NCBI GenBank assembly: GCA_036502625.1
Contig: DASXYG010000072.1
Span: 1 to 48,906, forward strand
DNA: 48,906 nucleotides
DNA from: DASXYG01 sp036502625
GTDB lineage: Bacteria; Actinomycetota; Actinomycetes; Streptosporangiales; Streptosporangiaceae
Direction of reading: 5' to 3'
In this document: positions 17,078 through 25,159 of the stretch, piece by piece
Layout of the letters: every line of letters begins with the position of its first letter
How positions within the stretch are numbered: position 1 is the first letter of the stretch
Translations under genes and position numbers: made by a program
Notes under the pieces: generated by a model
Seen by the model: the letters and a program-made list of their open reading frames with translations, nothing else
What the model was told of the DNA's origin: nothing
Database searches by the model: none

Positions 17078-18109
17078 TTAGTGGTCGCGGTGGGCGGCGA
17101 AGTCGCAGAGGGACGCTAGGACGTGGCGGGCGGGGATGTTCGGGAGTTCGGCGATTTCCTCGCGGGCCGCTGCCGTGTAGGAGGCGATGGCCGTACGGGT
17201 GCGGGGCAGGGCCGGGGAGGCGCGGAGGAGGTCTAGGGCCACTGCGAGACGGGACGGGTCGTCTACCGGGCCATGGGTGACGATGCGGCGCAACTGGCGG
17301 GCCGCGCGGCCGCGTTCGGCTATGGCGTAGCGGACCGGCAGCGTGAGGACGCCCTCGCGCAGGTCGGTGCCCGGTGTCTTGCCGGAGTCGCCGGGGGCGC
17401 CGGTGATGTCGAGCAGGTCGTCGGCGAGTTGGAAGGCCACGCCGAGGTTCTCCGCGGCCCGCCCGAGCGCCGCGACGTACGCCGCCGGCGCGCCCGCGAC
17501 CAGCGCGCCGAGCTTCGCCGACATCGTGATCAGCGCGCCGGACTTGTCGGCCATCACGGAGAGCGCGTGCGCGGCCGGGTCGGCGCCGGGACCCGGGCCG
17601 GTCGTCTCCCGCACCTGGCCGCGTACGAGCCGGTCGATGGTCTCGACCTGGAGGTCGATGGCCGCCTGGCCCAGCGACGCACCCGTACCCGCCGCCTTGG
17701 CCAGCAGGTAGTCGCCGAGCAGCACGGCCACGCTGTTGCCCCAGCGCACATTGGCGCTGCGCACACCGTGCCGCAGCGGCGCGTCGTCCATGACGTCGTC
17801 GTGGTACAGCGACGCGACGTGGATCAGCTCCACCATGGCGGCCGCCGTCACGACGCCCGGCGCCTCCGGGTCGCCGAAGTCCGCGCCGAGCAGCACGATC
17901 AGCGGCCGCATCCGCTTGCCGCCCGCGTTGATCAGGTACGTCGCCGCCTGGGTCAGGAACGCGTCGTCGGCCGCGACGATCTCGTGCAGCCGTCGCTCCA
18001 CCTCGGCGAGCCGGTCGTGCAGATGGTGCCCGAGTTCCGGCGCGACGCGCTCGACGGCGGCGAGCGCGCTCCGCTCCCGCCGGTACCCGGCCGTGGCCGT
18101 CTCGGCCAT
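17078..18109 (-). CDS. Long-chain polyprenyl diphosphate synthase
   Basis: A 343-residue trans-isoprenyl diphosphate synthase. GGKRMRP (63-69), the first Asp-rich motif DDVMD (104-108) and the second, DDLLD (230-234), are intact. Small residues precede the first motif (HVASLYH), which fits long-chain products such as the side chain of menaquinone. The ATG follows a GGGAG site. It stands alone between the repeat array and a permease gene. In actinomycetes this type often serves menaquinone synthesis (heptaprenyl- to nonaprenyl-diphosphate synthase); the chain length cannot be set from sequence alone. Confidence 0.92.
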   Translation of the reverse strand: MAETATAGYRRERSALAAVERVAPELGHHLHDRLAEVERRLHEIVAADDAFLTQAATYLINAGGKRMRPLIVLLGADFGDPEAPGVVTAAAMVELIHVASLYHDDVMDDAPLRHGVRSANVRWGNSVAVLLGDYLLAKAAGTGASLGQAAIDLQVETIDRLVRGQVRETTGPGPGADPAAHALSVMADKSGALITMSAKLGALVAGAPAAYVAALGRAAENLGVAFQLADDLLDITGAPGDSGKTPGTDLREGVLTLPVRYAIAERGRAARQLRRIVTHGPVDDPSRLAVALDLLRASPALPRTRTAIASYTAAAREEIAELPNIPARHVLASLCDFAAHRDH

Positions 18110-18223
18110 GGGGACTCCCGATTCTCAGGGGTTGATCGGAAGTCCACAGTCGCGCGCGTACCCGCCCCGCCTGCTCCCCCACCGGCGCGAACCGGCTCCC
18201 CCGCCGGAGGGAACGGCCGCGCC

Positions 18224-19567
18224 CTACAGCACCTCAGGTACGACGACCAGCGCCAGCCACGTGCACACCGGCGCGATGACGATCATGCTGAACCCCCACG
18301 CCATCAGCCGCCGGAACACCATGTCGCGCTGGTCCTCCGGCGCCGCGGCGACGGTCAGCGCGCCGCTCGTGGAGAACGGGCTGGAGTCGACGATGGACGA
18401 CGACAGCGCGAGCGCCGTCACCACGCCCACCGCCCCCACCGCGCTGTGCTGCAGGAACGGCACCGCGAGCGGGATCAGCGCGCCGAGGATGCCGGTCGTG
18501 GACGCGAAAGCCGAGACCCCGCCGCCGATGAAGCAGATCACCAGGGCGGCGAGCAGCGGCACCCCGATGCGCGCCACGCCGTTGCCGAGCCAGTCGACCG
18601 TGCCCATCTTCTCCAGCAGCGAGATGTACGTCACGATCCCGCAGACCAGCAGCACGGTGCTCCACGCGACGCCGTTGACCGCGTTCTTCGTGGTGGACGG
18701 GGAGATCAGCGAGAGCACCAGCGCCACGCCGAGCGCGGTGACGCCGACGTCCAGGTCGAAGAACAGCGATCCGACCGCCAGCACGACGACGCCGAGCACG
18801 GTCAGCGCGCGGTGCAGGTCGAGGGTGGTGACCGGCGCGTCCTCGGCCGGCTCCTCGGCGGGAGACGGCGGCGCAAGCGCACCCCCGACCCCGCCCGTAC
18901 GGCCCTCGCCGCCACCGGCGGTCACGGTGACCGGCTCGGACTCGGCCACCGTACGGCGGTCGCGCAACAGCTTCCGGCCCCCGAACAGGAAGAAGCTGAC
19001 GACGGTGAGCAGGAGGTTGGCGACGAACGAGGCGAGGAACAGCGTGATCGGACTGCCGTCCAGGTGGTTGCGGCTGACCACGCCGTTGGTGATGCCGCCG
19101 AAGATGCTGATCGGCGAGAACCCGCCCGCGGTCGCGCCGTTGATCACCATCAGCCCCATGAGCACCGGGTTGATCTTGTACCGGCGCGCGAAGCCCATGC
19201 CGATCGGCACGATGATCGCCACCGCGCCCGGCACCACCGCGCCGACCGCGGTGAGCAGCGCCGTCACGAAGAACATCACCCACGGGATGGCCACGATCCG
19301 CCCGCCCACCATCCGTACGGACGCGTGGACGAGCCAGTCCACGGTGCCGTTCGCCTTGGCGATGGCGAACAGGAACGTGACGCCGACGAGGATGACGAAC
19401 AGGTCGCCGGGGAAACCGGCGAAGATGTCGTCGGCCTTCTCACCCACCGCTCCGACACCGAAGATGAACGCGGCGACAATGGCCAGCGCGCCCATGTTGA
19501 TCGAACGGAGGGTCGCGACGAGGAAGATCAGGACGAGGACGACGATCGACACGAGTTCAATCGACAT
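18224..19567 (-). CDS. SLC13/MatC-type dicarboxylate permease
   Basis: A 447-residue integral membrane protein with about eleven to twelve hydrophobic segments in two similar halves separated by an Ala/Pro/Glu-rich loop (about 215-245). The N-terminal half resembles MatC_N-type and SLC13/ArsB-like anion carriers; each half has a re-entrant-like stretch, for example NGATAGGFSPISIFGG and SSSIVDSSPFSTSGA. The ATG at 19567 is preceded by GGTGGAG; the upstream extension to 19852 crosses the divergent promoter and is not used. It is divergent from a glyoxylate aminotransferase and a glycolate-oxidase-like fusion, so a small carboxylate is a likely substrate. Confidence 0.82.
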   Translation of the reverse strand: MSIELVSIVVLVLIFLVATLRSINMGALAIVAAFIFGVGAVGEKADDIFAGFPGDLFVILVGVTFLFAIAKANGTVDWLVHASVRMVGGRIVAIPWVMFFVTALLTAVGAVVPGAVAIIVPIGMGFARRYKINPVLMGLMVINGATAGGFSPISIFGGITNGVVSRNHLDGSPITLFLASFVANLLLTVVSFFLFGGRKLLRDRRTVAESEPVTVTAGGGEGRTGGVGGALAPPSPAEEPAEDAPVTTLDLHRALTVLGVVVLAVGSLFFDLDVGVTALGVALVLSLISPSTTKNAVNGVAWSTVLLVCGIVTYISLLEKMGTVDWLGNGVARIGVPLLAALVICFIGGGVSAFASTTGILGALIPLAVPFLQHSAVGAVGVVTALALSSSIVDSSPFSTSGALTVAAAPEDQRDMVFRRLMAWGFSMIVIAPVCTWLALVVVPEVL

Positions 19568-19770
19568 GGCCACTCCACCGTTGGGGGGACGGGATTCACC
19601 ATGCGAAACGATGATCTTGCTTGCCGGGAGTATCCGTGCGAGCCCGCACCCCGTCAAGGCCCATTCACACCGCGTGATCGCCGCCGCGCCGGCCCTTCCG
19701 CCCGGCGGACGTGCTTTGTTATGTTTTCGGGGAGCGATTCCATAATTTCGCCTAGCGAACGGAGCGGGAT
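19568..19770. promoter_or_regulatory. Divergent promoter region, permease / aminotransferase
   Basis: About 200 bases between divergent genes with an AT-rich patch at 19710-19750. A weak promoter candidate towards the aminotransferase is TTGTTA (19716-19721) and CATAAT (19741-19746), with a long 19-base spacer. No convincing operator palindrome is visible. Confidence 0.3.
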
Positions 19771-20934
19771 GTGATCCATACCGGTCGCCACTTCCTCCAG
19801 ATCCCCGGCCCCACCAATGTGCCCGACCGCGTGCTGCGCGCGATCTCCGCACCCACCATCGACCACCGCGGCCCGGAGTTCGCCCGCCTGACGCGCGAGG
19901 TGCTCGACGCCCTGAAGCCGGTCTTCGGCACCACCGGGCCGATCGTGATCTACCCGTCGTCCGGCACGGGCGCCTGGGAGGCCGCGCTGGTCAACACCCT
20001 CGCGCCGGGCCAGAAGGTGCTCTGCTTCGAGACCGGCCACTTCGCCACCCTCTGGCGCGACATGGCGCTGCGGCTCGGCCTCGAGGTCGACTTCGTGACC
20101 GGCGACTGGCGCCGCGGCGTGTCGCCGGAGGCCGTACGGGAAAAGCTCGCCGCCGACACCGACCACGAGATCAAGGCCGTCATGGTCGTGCACAACGAGA
20201 CGTCCACCGGCGTGGCCAGCCGCATCAGCGAGATCCGCGCGGCCATCGACGCCGCGTCCCACCCCGCGCTGCTGCTCGTCGACACGATCTCCTCGCTCGG
20301 CTCGATGGACTACCACCACGACGCCTGGGGCGTCGACGTCACGGTCTGCGGCTCGCAGAAGGGCCTGATGCTGCCGCCCGGCCTGAGCTTCAACGCGATC
20401 AGCGAGAAGGCGCAGGCCGCCGCGTGGCGGGTCGACCGCGCCCGGTCGTACTGGGACTGGGAGCCGATCATCGCGGCGAACAAGTCCGGCTCGTTCCCGT
20501 ACACCCCGGCCACCAACCTGCTGTACGGGCTGCGCGAGGCGCTGGCCATGCTCAACGAGGAGGGCCTGCCGAACGTCTTCGCCCGCCACTCCCGCCACGC
20601 CGCGGCCACCCGCGCGGCCGTCCGCGCCTGGGGCCTGGACCTCCAGTGCGCCGACGAGCGGGAGTACTCCTCCGCGCTGACCGCCGTCCGCATGCCCGGC
20701 GACTCCGGCGGCGACAAGCTCCGGCAGATCATCCTGGAGAAGTTCGACATGTCCCTCGGCGGCGGGCTCGGCCGGCTCGCCGACGCCGTGTTCCGCATCG
20801 GCCACCTCGGCCACTTCAACGACCTCACGCTCGCCGGCACCCTGTCCGGCGTCCGCATGGGCCTGCACCTCGCCGGCGTGCCGATCAAGGACGGCGGCGT
20901 GGACGCCGCGCTGGACCACCTCCAGGCCAACTGA
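19771..20934 (+). CDS. Serine-glyoxylate / alanine-glyoxylate aminotransferase (class V)
   Basis: A 387-residue PLP-dependent class V aminotransferase of the serine-glyoxylate/alanine-glyoxylate group. It starts with PGPTNVPDRV, carries SSGTGAWE (63-70), the cofactor Asp171 in LLLVDTISSLGS and the Schiff-base Lys197 in GSQKGLMLPPG. The enzyme moves the amino group of serine (or alanine) to glyoxylate, giving glycine. The GTG at 19771 follows GGAG. The next gene begins twelve bases after its stop and encodes a glycolate-oxidase-like fusion that would make the glyoxylate, so the pair forms a glycolate-to-glycine unit. Confidence 0.92.
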   Translation: MIHTGRHFLQIPGPTNVPDRVLRAISAPTIDHRGPEFARLTREVLDALKPVFGTTGPIVIYPSSGTGAWEAALVNTLAPGQKVLCFETGHFATLWRDMALRLGLEVDFVTGDWRRGVSPEAVREKLAADTDHEIKAVMVVHNETSTGVASRISEIRAAIDAASHPALLLVDTISSLGSMDYHHDAWGVDVTVCGSQKGLMLPPGLSFNAISEKAQAAAWRVDRARSYWDWEPIIAANKSGSFPYTPATNLLYGLREALAMLNEEGLPNVFARHSRHAAATRAAVRAWGLDLQCADEREYSSALTAVRMPGDSGGDKLRQIILEKFDMSLGGGLGRLADAVFRIGHLGHFNDLTLAGTLSGVRMGLHLAGVPIKDGGVDAALDHLQAN

Positions 20935-20945
20935 CGGGAGCGCAC

Positions 20946-23858
20946 GTGACGATCGACCCCACGTACGACACCGCCGCCGGCCCCGCCCTGGAAGCCGACC
21001 TGCGCCGCACGATGGACGGCGACCTGGCGTTCGACGCCTACACCCGGCGGCTGTTCGCCCGCGACGCCAGCATGTACGCCATCGAACCGCTCGGCGTGGC
21101 GTTCCCCCGCCACGCCGGCGACGTCGCGGCGGCCGTGCGCGCGGCCGGCGCCGCGGGCGTACCGGTCGTGGCGCGCGGCGCCGGCACCAGCCTGGCCGGG
21201 CAGACCGTCGGCCCCGGCCTGGTGCTCGACCTGTCGCGGCACATGCGGTCGATCGTCGAGCTCGACCCGGAGGCGCGGCAGGCGGTCGTCGAGCCGGGCG
21301 TCGTCCAGGACCAGCTCAACCGCGCCGCGGGCAGGCACGGCCTGATGTTCGGGCCGGACACCTCCACCAGCAACCGGGCCACGCTCGGCGGCATGATCGG
21401 CAACAACTCGGCGGGCAGCGGGTCGATCCGCTACGGCATGACGATCGACCACGTACGCGCGCTCGACGCCGTCCTCGCCGACGGCTCCACCGCGCACCTC
21501 GCGCCGGTCGACGCGGCCGAGCGCGTACGCCGCGCGTCCGGCACCGGCCTGGAGGCGCGCCTCTACCGCGACCTGCCCGAGCTGGTACGGACCCACGAGG
21601 CGGCCATCGCGGACGGGTTCCCGCCGCACTGGCGGCGCGCGGGCGGCTACCGCCTCGACCGGCTCGCCGCCGACCCGTTCGACCTGGCCACGTTCGTCGT
21701 CGGCAGCGAGGGCACGCTGGTCGTGGCCACCCGCGCGGTGGTCGGCCTGGTGCCGAAGCCGGCGCGTACGGTCATCGCCGTCGGCCACTTCACGTCCACC
21801 GAGGCGGCCATCGCGGCCACCGAGGACGCCCTGCCGTACGACCCGGCGGGCGTCGAGCTGATGGACCGGACGATCCTCGACCTGTCACGCGAGCGCATCG
21901 AGTACGCCGAGCTCGGCACGATCCTGGAGGGCGACCCCGACGCGCTGCTGTTCGTCTCGTTCAGCGGCGACGACCCCGCCGAGCTCGACGCCCGGCTGGA
22001 GCGGCTCGCCGCCGACTGGGCCCGGCACGGCCACGGCTATCACACGCTGCGCGCGACCACGCCCGCGCAGCAGTCCGCGCTGCTGAAGGTGCGCAAGGCG
22101 GGCCTCGGGCTGCTGATGGCCGCCAGCGTCGGGCCGCTGCGCCCGCTGGCCTTCGTCGAGGACACCGCGGTGCCGCCGGACAAGCTCGCGCCGTACACCA
22201 CGCGCTTCCGCGAGGTGCTGGACCGCCACGGCATGCGCGCCGGCTTCTACGGCCACTGCTCGGTCGGCTGCCTGCACATCCGCCCGTTCGTCGACCTCAC
22301 GCAGCCGGGCGCGGCCGAGCGGATGCGCGCGGTCGCCGAGGAGGTCAAGGACCTGGTCGCGGAGTACGGCGGCGTCAACTCCAGCGAGCACGGCGACGGC
22401 CTGGCCCGTAGCGAGTTCAACCGGGAGATCTTCGGCGCCGACCTCTACGACGCGATGCGCGCGGTCAAGGCGGTCTTCGACCCGTCCGGTGTGCTGAACC
22501 CCGGCAAGATCGTCGACGCCCCGCTGATGACCGACAACCTCCGCGACGCCGCGCTGCCCCCCGCGCCGGAGCTGCGGACCACCCTGACGTTCGCCGAGGG
22601 CACGATGCGCGACGCGGCCGACCGCTGCATGAACATCGGGGTCTGCCGCAAGGGCGACGCCGGCGTGATGTGCCCGTCGTACATGGCCACCCGCAACGAG
22701 CAGGACTCCACCCGCGGCCGGGCCGGCGCCCTGGTGACGGCCCTCTCCACCCCCGACCCCCGCCGGTCCCTGGGCGACGACCGCCTCCACGAGATCCTCG
22801 ACCTCTGCCTGATGTGCAAGGCCTGCAAGTCCGAGTGCCCCCTGGGCGTGGACATGGCCTCCCTGAAGTCCGAGGCCCTGCACCAGAAACACGCCACAAG
22901 CGGGGTCCCGTTGCGCTCCCGAGCCTTCGGCGCCATCCGCACCCTGAACCGCCTGGGCGCCGCCACGGCCCCCCTGTCCAACCTCCCGATGCGCCTGGGC
23001 CCCGTACGGGCGTTCATGCAGTCCGTATTGGGCATCACCGCCCGCCGCCCGCTACCGAGTTTCGCCGCCCGCGACCTGGTCCGCTGGGACCGCCGCAGGT
23101 CCCGTACGGCCGGGTCGGGGTCACCCGGGTCGCTCGGCACGGTCGTGTTCCTGGCGGATTCGTTCACGACGTACACCGAGCCCGGGGTCGGGCGGGCCGC
23201 CATCGAGCTGCTGGAACGCGCGGGCTGGACCGTACGCCTGGAGAGCCGCGGATGCTGTGGCCGGGCCAAGATGTCCAAGGGCCTGCTGGACGGCGCGGCC
23301 GCCGAGGCCCGCGCCCTGGCCGCCCGGCTGGCGACGGTCGCCCCCGGCGCCCCGATCACCGGCTGCGAGCCGTCCTGCCTGTTCATGCTGACCGCCGAGC
23401 ACCGCTCCCTGCTGCCGGGCGACCCGAACGTACGCGACGTAGCCGCCCGCGTCCGTACGGTGGAGGACCTCCTGGTCGAGGCCATCGACGCCGGCCGCCT
23501 CCCCCTCCGCACCGACCGCGCCCCCGCAGGAAGCCGCATCCTCTTCCACGGCCACTGCCACCAGAAAGCCGAGGTCGGCACGGCCGCGACGGTCGCCCTC
23601 CTGCGCCGCGTCCCCGGCGCCGAGGTGACCGAACTCGACGCCGGCTGCTGCGGCATGGCCGGCTCCTTCGGCTTCGAGTCCGAGCACTACGAGGTCTCGA
23701 TGACGGTAGGCGAAGACCGCCTATTCCCCGCCGTACGCGCCGAGCCGGAGGCCACGTTCATCGCCGCCACAGGCGTCTCCTGCCGCCAACAAATCCACCA
23801 GGGCACCGAACGCACGGCCCACCACCCGGTAGAGCTCATCCGCACCCTGATGGACTGA
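20946..23858 (+). CDS. GlcD-GlcF fusion: FAD and Fe-S 2-hydroxyacid oxidoreductase
   Basis: A 970-residue fusion of a GlcD-like FAD-binding oxidase (about residues 20-540) with a GlcF-like iron-sulfur part. FAD binding is shown by RGAGTSLAGQ and the GNNSAGSGSIRYG loop. Two ferredoxin motifs follow, CMNIGVC...CP near 561 and CLMCKACKSECP near 621, then two CCG modules, GCCGRAKM near 768 and GCCGMAGSFG near 900. Such proteins oxidise D-2-hydroxy acids (glycolate, D-lactate or D-2-hydroxyglutarate) and pass electrons to the membrane quinone pool or a carrier. The GTG follows GGGAG by seven bases. Strand composition flips inside the gene near 23100, from C/A-rich to G/T-rich. Confidence 0.9.
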   Translation: MTIDPTYDTAAGPALEADLRRTMDGDLAFDAYTRRLFARDASMYAIEPLGVAFPRHAGDVAAAVRAAGAAGVPVVARGAGTSLAGQTVGPGLVLDLSRHMRSIVELDPEARQAVVEPGVVQDQLNRAAGRHGLMFGPDTSTSNRATLGGMIGNNSAGSGSIRYGMTIDHVRALDAVLADGSTAHLAPVDAAERVRRASGTGLEARLYRDLPELVRTHEAAIADGFPPHWRRAGGYRLDRLAADPFDLATFVVGSEGTLVVATRAVVGLVPKPARTVIAVGHFTSTEAAIAATEDALPYDPAGVELMDRTILDLSRERIEYAELGTILEGDPDALLFVSFSGDDPAELDARLERLAADWARHGHGYHTLRATTPAQQSALLKVRKAGLGLLMAASVGPLRPLAFVEDTAVPPDKLAPYTTRFREVLDRHGMRAGFYGHCSVGCLHIRPFVDLTQPGAAERMRAVAEEVKDLVAEYGGVNSSEHGDGLARSEFNREIFGADLYDAMRAVKAVFDPSGVLNPGKIVDAPLMTDNLRDAALPPAPELRTTLTFAEGTMRDAADRCMNIGVCRKGDAGVMCPSYMATRNEQDSTRGRAGALVTALSTPDPRRSLGDDRLHEILDLCLMCKACKSECPLGVDMASLKSEALHQKHATSGVPLRSRAFGAIRTLNRLGAATAPLSNLPMRLGPVRAFMQSVLGITARRPLPSFAARDLVRWDRRRSRTAGSGSPGSLGTVVFLADSFTTYTEPGVGRAAIELLERAGWTVRLESRGCCGRAKMSKGLLDGAAAEARALAARLATVAPGAPITGCEPSCLFMLTAEHRSLLPGDPNVRDVAARVRTVEDLLVEAIDAGRLPLRTDRAPAGSRILFHGHCHQKAEVGTAATVALLRRVPGAEVTELDAGCCGMAGSFGFESEHYEVSMTVGEDRLFPAVRAEPEATFIAATGVSCRQQIHQGTERTAHHPVELIRTLMD

Positions 23859-23942
23859 CCCCGAGCCCGCCAGCCTCCCGCGCCCGCCCTGGAGCCGCGG
23901 AACGCCAGGTCACCCGGGGAGGCGGTCACACCCGGCGCGGCC

Positions 23943-24311
23943 TTACTGCGGGTACGTCGGGCGCCCCGGTCCCGGGGGTCCCGGTTGCGGTCCCGGCGGC
24001 GGGCCCATCCCCGGTACGGACGGCGCCGGGCCGTGCACCGGACGCGCGGGCCGCACCCGCTCGGCGACCCCGAACGCCACGGCGATGACCGCGCACCCGA
24101 GACCCACCAGCCCGGCGGTCTGGGACGAGGACGCCATGCTCTGCGCCGCCATGATGCAGGGCGTGTCCTTCGCCTGCGGCGGGTCCTCGCCGAGCGAGGA
24201 CGTCCCCGGCGACACCGCCGACTCGCAGCCGTTCACATGGGAGAACACAAGACTGATCGCGTACACGAACGCGACCACGCTGAGCACAGTGAAGGCAATC
24301 CGTCCGGCCAT
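23943..24311 (-). CDS. Small membrane protein with Pro/Gly-rich tail
   Basis: A 122-residue protein of unknown function. It has two hydrophobic segments (about residues 5-25 and 65-83) joined by a loop with two cysteines (NGCES and TPCIM), which would lie outside the cell and might form a disulfide. The C-terminal tail from about 92 is rich in Pro and Gly. The ATG at 24311 is preferred because the longer frames upstream run into repeats. The layout resembles small actinobacterial membrane proteins of unknown role. Confidence in coding is moderate; it is convergent with the GlcD-GlcF fusion. Confidence 0.65.
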   Translation of the reverse strand: MAGRIAFTVLSVVAFVYAISLVFSHVNGCESAVSPGTSSLGEDPPQAKDTPCIMAAQSMASSSQTAGLVGLGCAVIAVAFGVAERVRPARPVHGPAPSVPGMGPPPGPQPGPPGPGRPTYPQ

Positions 24312-24609
24312 GCCCGAAATCGTAGTGTCCGACGCCAGCCCACGGAGCCTTTCCAACCGAACCCGAGATCTTGAGATCCTCACCCCTGGCGCCCTCCCGA
24401 GAACACAGCGATCCCCGTCCCCCACGCCTTCCGCCGAGAACACCTCGAACCCCACCAGCCAAGGGCGAAGCCCCGCGGCCCAACCACGAGAACGCAGAAC
24501 TGAGGTCGCGGGAAGGCAGTCGCGCGCAGCGCGGCCTTTGCGGGGCGGCACGCATCACCCCCCACCCCAGCCCCAGCCACGCGAGGCGCGGGGCGCGGCG
24601 CGCGGGCGC

Positions 24610-24672
24610 GAGGCGCGAGGCGCGAGGCGCGAGGCGCGAGGCGCGAGGCGCGAGGCGCGAGGCGCGAGGCGC
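24610..24672. repeat. Heptanucleotide microsatellite GAGGCGC, nine copies
   Basis: Nine perfect head-to-tail copies of GAGGCGC start at 24610 and continue to 24672. Being a run of a seven-base unit at very high GC, it is prone to slippage and could vary in length between strains. Confidence 0.95.
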
Positions 24673-24875
24673 GGCGGAGCTTACGGCCGCAGCGCCGCCC
24701 CACCCGAGAACACCCCGAACCCCACCAACCAAGAGCGAAGCCCCGCGGCCCAACCACGAAAACGCAGAACTGAAGACGCGGGAAAACAGTCGCGCGCAGC
24801 GCGGCCTTTGCGGGGCGGCACGCCCCATCCCCCACCCCAGCCCCAGCCCCAGCCACGCGGGGCGCAGGGCGCGAC

Positions 24876-25150
24876 GGGCTGCGAGGCCCGCGGGGGAGAT
24901 ACGTGACGCACGCGGCGCGAGGCGCGGGCGCGAGGCGCGGAGCGCGGGGCTGCGAGGCCCGCGGGGGAGGTACGTGACGCGAGGGTTACGGGACGCAGGG
25001 GGCGCGAGGCGCGGAGCGAGGGGCTGCGAGGCCCGCGGGGGAGATACGTGACGCAGGAGGCGCGGGGCGCGGGCGCGAGGCGCGGAGCGAGGGGCTGCGA
25101 GGCCCGCGGGGGAGGTACGTGACGCAAGGGTTACGGGACGCAGGGGCGCG
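24876..25150. repeat. Tandem array of about 72 bp units, four copies
   Basis: The conserved part of each unit is GGGCTGCGAGGCCCGCGG followed by GGAGRTACGTGACGC. Units begin at 24876, 24947, 25021 and 25092, spaced 71, 74 and 71 bases. The same core occurs six times at 16552-17070 with looser spacing of 84-109 bases. Confidence 0.9.
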
Positions 25151-25159
25151 CGAGGGCGG

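Larger units (their letters stand above)
24312..25159. repeat. Repeat-rich intergenic region with duplication, microsatellite and tandem array
   Basis: No credible gene; the long frames on both strands are repetitive Arg/Ala/Gly translations. A segment of about 165 bases at 24437-24600 recurs at 24706-24870, each carrying one copy of the dispersed stem-loop element (24502-24545 and 24772-24815). Between them lies a nine-copy GAGGCGC heptamer run. From 24876 to about 25150 a tandem array of roughly 72-base units repeats GGGCTGCGAGGCCCGCGG plus GGAGGTACGTGACGCA at 24876, 24947, 25021 and 25092. The array ends at the stop of the acyl-CoA ligase gene. Confidence 0.8.

Noticed and set aside
15877..17280. 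Long frame overlapping sugE and the repeat array
   Set aside because: Out of frame with sugE, then low-complexity through the repeats; no start signal.
17273..19774. Long plus-strand frame opposite the polyprenyl synthase and permease genes
   Set aside because: Low-complexity His/Arg/Asp-rich translation; both minus-strand genes have complete family motifs, so this is a GC-driven shadow.
24371..25051. Frames across the repeat arrays considered as a repeat protein
   Set aside because: The translation is only Arg/Gly/Ala with no ribosome site, and similar open frames exist on both strands, as expected from stop-poor GC-rich repeats.
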